A stretch of 64,000 bases of DNA from Echinicola strongylocentroti (lineage in GTDB: Bacteria; Bacteroidota; Bacteroidia; Cytophagales; Cyclobacteriaceae), in contig NZ_CP030041.1 in the NCBI RefSeq assembly GCF_003260975.1, positions 4,653,501-4,717,500 on the forward strand, in the 5' to 3' direction. The notes beneath the pieces were generated by a model, which was not told the origin of the DNA, searched no databases, and worked only from the letters and a program-made list of their open reading frames with translations. Shown piece by piece: positions 61,584 through 64,000 of this stretch. A program made the translations under genes and the position numbers. Each line of letters begins with the position of its first letter. Within the stretch, counting starts at the first letter, position 1.

Positions 61584-64000
61584 TTAGAACTTAAGGTTTA
61601 GGCCCACAGTATACACTGCAGGAATTGGGTACACTTGACGGTCAATGCCGTTGTCCACTTCTGGGTTAAATCCATTGTAGTTGAAGATGGTCAATGGCCG
61701 CTCGGCTGTCAATGTGATGCGTGTTTCTGGCATCATCAGCCCCATTACCTCTTTGTCTAAGAGCGAATAAGACATGCGTACATTTTGGACCCTAAAGAAT
61801 GATCCGTCCTCTACAAAGTAGTCGCTGAAGTTTTGGTTCCACCCTTTGCGAAGTCCAGCAGCTGAAGGGTATTTATTGGAAGTTCCCTCTCCACGCCATA
61901 GATTATCGGCAAGTTCTGCGTCTATATTGGTGTCATTGGTAAAGATGATTTCACCTCTTTTTCTGTTCAGGATACTGTGTCCGGACTGCCCTTGGATAAG
62001 TACCGAAAAGTCAAAGTTTCTGTACCTAAAGCCCAGGTTGCCACCGTAGGTGAGCTCGGGCAGATAAGAGCCTAATACGACCCTGTCCAGGTCATCGATG
62101 ACCCCATCGCCATTTTGGTCCTTGAACATAAAATCTCCAGGTACCAATCCTGTTTCATCAATAAAACCTTGGGTGTATCCACTATTGCTGATGTCGGCTT
62201 CGTTTTGGAAGACACCGGCTACTTCGTATCCGTAGAAAGCCTGGTAGGGTTGACCGACAATGGATCGCTGACGGAACTCCGCTGATCCAGCATTCAGGTA
62301 TTCTGGCCCACCCAAGTCGGTAACCGAATTTTTGAGGGTGGCAATATTTCCTCCAATATAATAGGAGAAATCTTCTGTTACTTGGTTTTCCCAATTTAGG
62401 CTTACTTCTAGGCCTTTGTTTTGGATTTCGCCTACACTCCTTCTTACAGAACCTCTGAAAAGTGGTTGCAAGACGGTGACCGCAAGGCTTTGGGTGTTTC
62501 TGATGTAATAGTCCGCCTCTAAGGAAAGTCTATTCTGGAAAAACTTCGCAGTAAGGCCAAAATTCGTTTCTTCTGTAGTCTCTATCCGATTGATAAGGTC
62601 ATAAGTAGGGTTTAGCGTGAAGCCCGGTACACGCACATCATTGATGGCCGTAAAGGTGCTTTCCAAAGTGGGCTGGCCTACTGATGGATCTATGCCGTCA
62701 TTCCCGAGTTGTCCCCAAGAGGCCCTGAATTTCAGGAAGTCGATCCCTTTCACATCAAAGAAATCCTCCTCAGTAGCTACCCAGCCTGCCCCAACAGTGA
62801 AGAAGTCTTCACTGTCGACTTGGAATTTATTGTAGTTGTCCATCCGATAGGTGGCATATAGCAGGTACTTTTCCTTATAGTTATAAGCAAGCCTACCAAA
62901 ATAAGAGAGGTAAAAGATCCGACTTCCGTCGTCAGTGGCCGTATTGATGTCATTGGCTTGGCCATTATTGAGGTACCACAGTTCTTCATTACCAAATGTA
63001 GGATTGGGATCCAAATCATTTCGGCTACCGCTGAGTCTTTCGAAAGTTTCACTTCTAAAGGACTGGCCCAGTGTAGCGGTAATGCCATGGTCACCAAAGT
63101 AATCCTTATAAGTCAGGTAGTTATCGATGATTTGGTCAAAATATAGGCTATTGGTCCTAGAAATGCCAGATAGTGGGTCTAGGACACCGTCATTGTAGGT
63201 GAAGTTTACATTACGGGCATTGATGATGTCCAGTTTGTAATTATAGGCCGATCTGAAGGTTAGCTTGTCAGGGATAAAAGTAAGTTCTGCGTGAAGGTTA
63301 CCGTTTACCTTATTTACCTTATTTCGACTGTCATTGTAGAGCAGCGGATAGAAAGGGTTTTGCCTACTTCGGTAGCCAAGACGCTGGGCATTGGACAGTG
63401 GTACGGGGGTGGCACCATATTCCTCATCATATTTAGGCAAAATAGGTACGGCAAAGTAGGCGTTGAACCACGCTGCGTCTGAGCCTACGTACTGTTTTGC
63501 TGAACTGAAGGTGAAATTACCCCCTACGGTGATCCAGTCTTTTACCTTTGAGTCGATGTTTGCTCGGATATTTACCCGTTCGTATTCGTTTCTGGTTTCA
63601 TTGAGCAATCCATCTTGGCTAAAATAACTACCACCAATAGAGTAGCGCGTTTTGGCACTACCACCGGAGAAGGTCAAGGTGTGGTTTTGTATGGGAGCAG
63701 GACTCATGATCTCGTTATACCAGTCAGTGTTGACTGCTGGGATATTGGGGTCTACCCGGCTTCTGCCATAAAACTGCATGGCATTGTCGACAAAGGCCAT
63801 GTCTGCAGCAGATCCTGTTTCACTGACATACTGGACAAATTGCTGGCTATTGGCCATTTTGAGTATGTTTTGTGGATTTTGGACCCCATAGTAGCCGTCA
63901 TAGACGATTTCTGCTTCCTGTTCGTATTCACCGGATTTGGTCTCGATCAGTACGACTCCATTGGAAGCCCTGGCGCCATAAATAGCAGATGCTGAGGCAT
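61584..64000 (-). CDS. susC: SusC/RagA-family TonB-dependent transporter, N-terminus beyond the window
   Basis: The frame is open to the right edge, so the 757 residues read from the internal ATG at 63857 are only part of it. Upstream of that ATG the text continues in frame with the plug signature AIYGARASNGVVLIETKSG, the SusC hallmark. The barrel follows (SGGSAKTRYSIGGSYFSQDG, LTYGGNLGFRYRNFDFSVLIQGQSG) and ends in AVYTVGLNLKF. The N-terminal signal, CarboxypepD-like domain and TonB box lie outside. It imports oligosaccharides together with SusD and opens the eight-gene locus. A regulator, if present, is beyond the edge. Confidence 0.93.
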   Translation of the reverse strand, partial: ASASAIYGARASNGVVLIETKSGEYEQEAEIVYDGYYGVQNPQNILKMANSQQFVQYVSETGSAADMAFVDNAMQFYGRSRVDPNIPAVNTDWYNEIMSPAPIQNHTLTFSGGSAKTRYSIGGSYFSQDGLLNETRNEYERVNIRANIDSKVKDWITVGGNFTFSSAKQYVGSDAAWFNAYFAVPILPKYDEEYGATPVPLSNAQRLGYRSRQNPFYPLLYNDSRNKVNKVNGNLHAELTFIPDKLTFRSAYNYKLDIINARNVNFTYNDGVLDPLSGISRTNSLYFDQIIDNYLTYKDYFGDHGITATLGQSFRSETFERLSGSRNDLDPNPTFGNEELWYLNNGQANDINTATDDGSRIFYLSYFGRLAYNYKEKYLLYATYRMDNYNKFQVDSEDFFTVGAGWVATEEDFFDVKGIDFLKFRASWGQLGNDGIDPSVGQPTLESTFTAINDVRVPGFTLNPTYDLINRIETTEETNFGLTAKFFQNRLSLEADYYIRNTQSLAVTVLQPLFRGSVRRSVGEIQNKGLEVSLNWENQVTEDFSYYIGGNIATLKNSVTDLGGPEYLNAGSAEFRQRSIVGQPYQAFYGYEVAGVFQNEADISNSGYTQGFIDETGLVPGDFMFKDQNGDGVIDDLDRVVLGSYLPELTYGGNLGFRYRNFDFSVLIQGQSGHSILNRKRGEIIFTNDTNIDAELADNLWRGEGTSNKYPSAAGLRKGWNQNFSDYFVEDGSFFRVQNVRMSYSLLDKEVMGLMMPETRITLTAERPLTIFNYNGFNPEVDNGIDRQVYPIPAVYTVGLNLKF

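Noticed and set aside
1..64000. tRNA or rRNA genes, prophage or integrative element
   Set aside because: I looked for cloverleaf-type sequence, rRNA blocks, integrases and phage structural genes and saw none. The only mobile DNA is the intergenic repeat families.

Overview
The window looks like a chromosomal segment of a Bacteroidota bacterium of the order Cytophagales, probably family Cyclobacteriaceae (an Echinicola- or Cyclobacterium-like marine or soil organism). The genus is an inference. The grounds are a SusC/SusD polysaccharide utilization locus, many short outer-membrane lipoproteins, the fused HisB enzyme, long-form HisG, menaquinone synthesis, Bacteroidota-type promoters (TTG-N19-TAnnTTTG) and weak ribosome binding sites. 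Most of it is ordinary housekeeping DNA. The unusual parts are two leader-peptide regulatory regions, a family of intergenic transposon-like elements, and the carbohydrate locus at the right end.

Layout. 1-5.9 kb: NamZ-like cell-wall enzyme (cut by the window edge), LolC/E-type permease, polyprenol-phosphate glycosyltransferase, TPR lipoprotein, a membrane-anchored metal-domain-like protein, and a lipoprotein with two truncated-hemoglobin-like domains. 6-10.7 kb: hisG-hisD-hisC-hisB on the minus strand, preceded by a consensus promoter and a 29-residue leader peptide with four histidine codons. 10.7-19.4 kb, mostly minus strand: hemA, a SUI1 factor, tandem UspA, menA, a glutathione peroxidase lipoprotein, argS and arginase. 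20.9-21.8 kb: a SAM-I-like riboswitch, a 19-residue leader ending in three cysteines, an unrecognised 163-residue protein and a strong terminator. 22.1-28.1 kb: a tripartite RND efflux operon. 28.5-35.3 kb: arginine decarboxylase, a D-threonine-aldolase-like enzyme, an alpha/beta hydrolase, a tandem pair of outer-membrane proteins, a small exported protein and proC. 35.5-49.9 kb: valS, fumarylacetoacetase, a TonB receptor paired with a secreted tyrosine-phosphatase-like enzyme, an AraC regulator, an outer-membrane protein, a fatty acid desaturase and a YdeI-like protein.

50.2-64.0 kb, minus strand: an eight-gene polysaccharide utilization locus read from right to left as susC (cut by the window edge), susD, a LamG surface glycan-binding lipoprotein, GH144, GH3, sulfatase, a frameshifted esterase and a second GH144, ending at a strong terminator. 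The GH144 pair plus GH3 point to beta-1,2-glucan as the substrate. The sulfatase-fold enzyme and the broken esterase suggest that the natural substrate carries substituents.

Mobile and repeated DNA. Four copies of a ~915 bp element (12493, 19581, 38371, 46384) share an 18 bp terminal inverted repeat beginning CAGGGCGAACGC. Three have perfect 10 bp target duplications, and none carries a transposase. Three complete copies of a ~170 bp hairpin-forming, MITE-like repeat (20586, 21905, 32372), related fragments, and two other short intergenic repeat families lie between genes. I saw no tRNA, rRNA, CRISPR array, prophage or plasmid feature.
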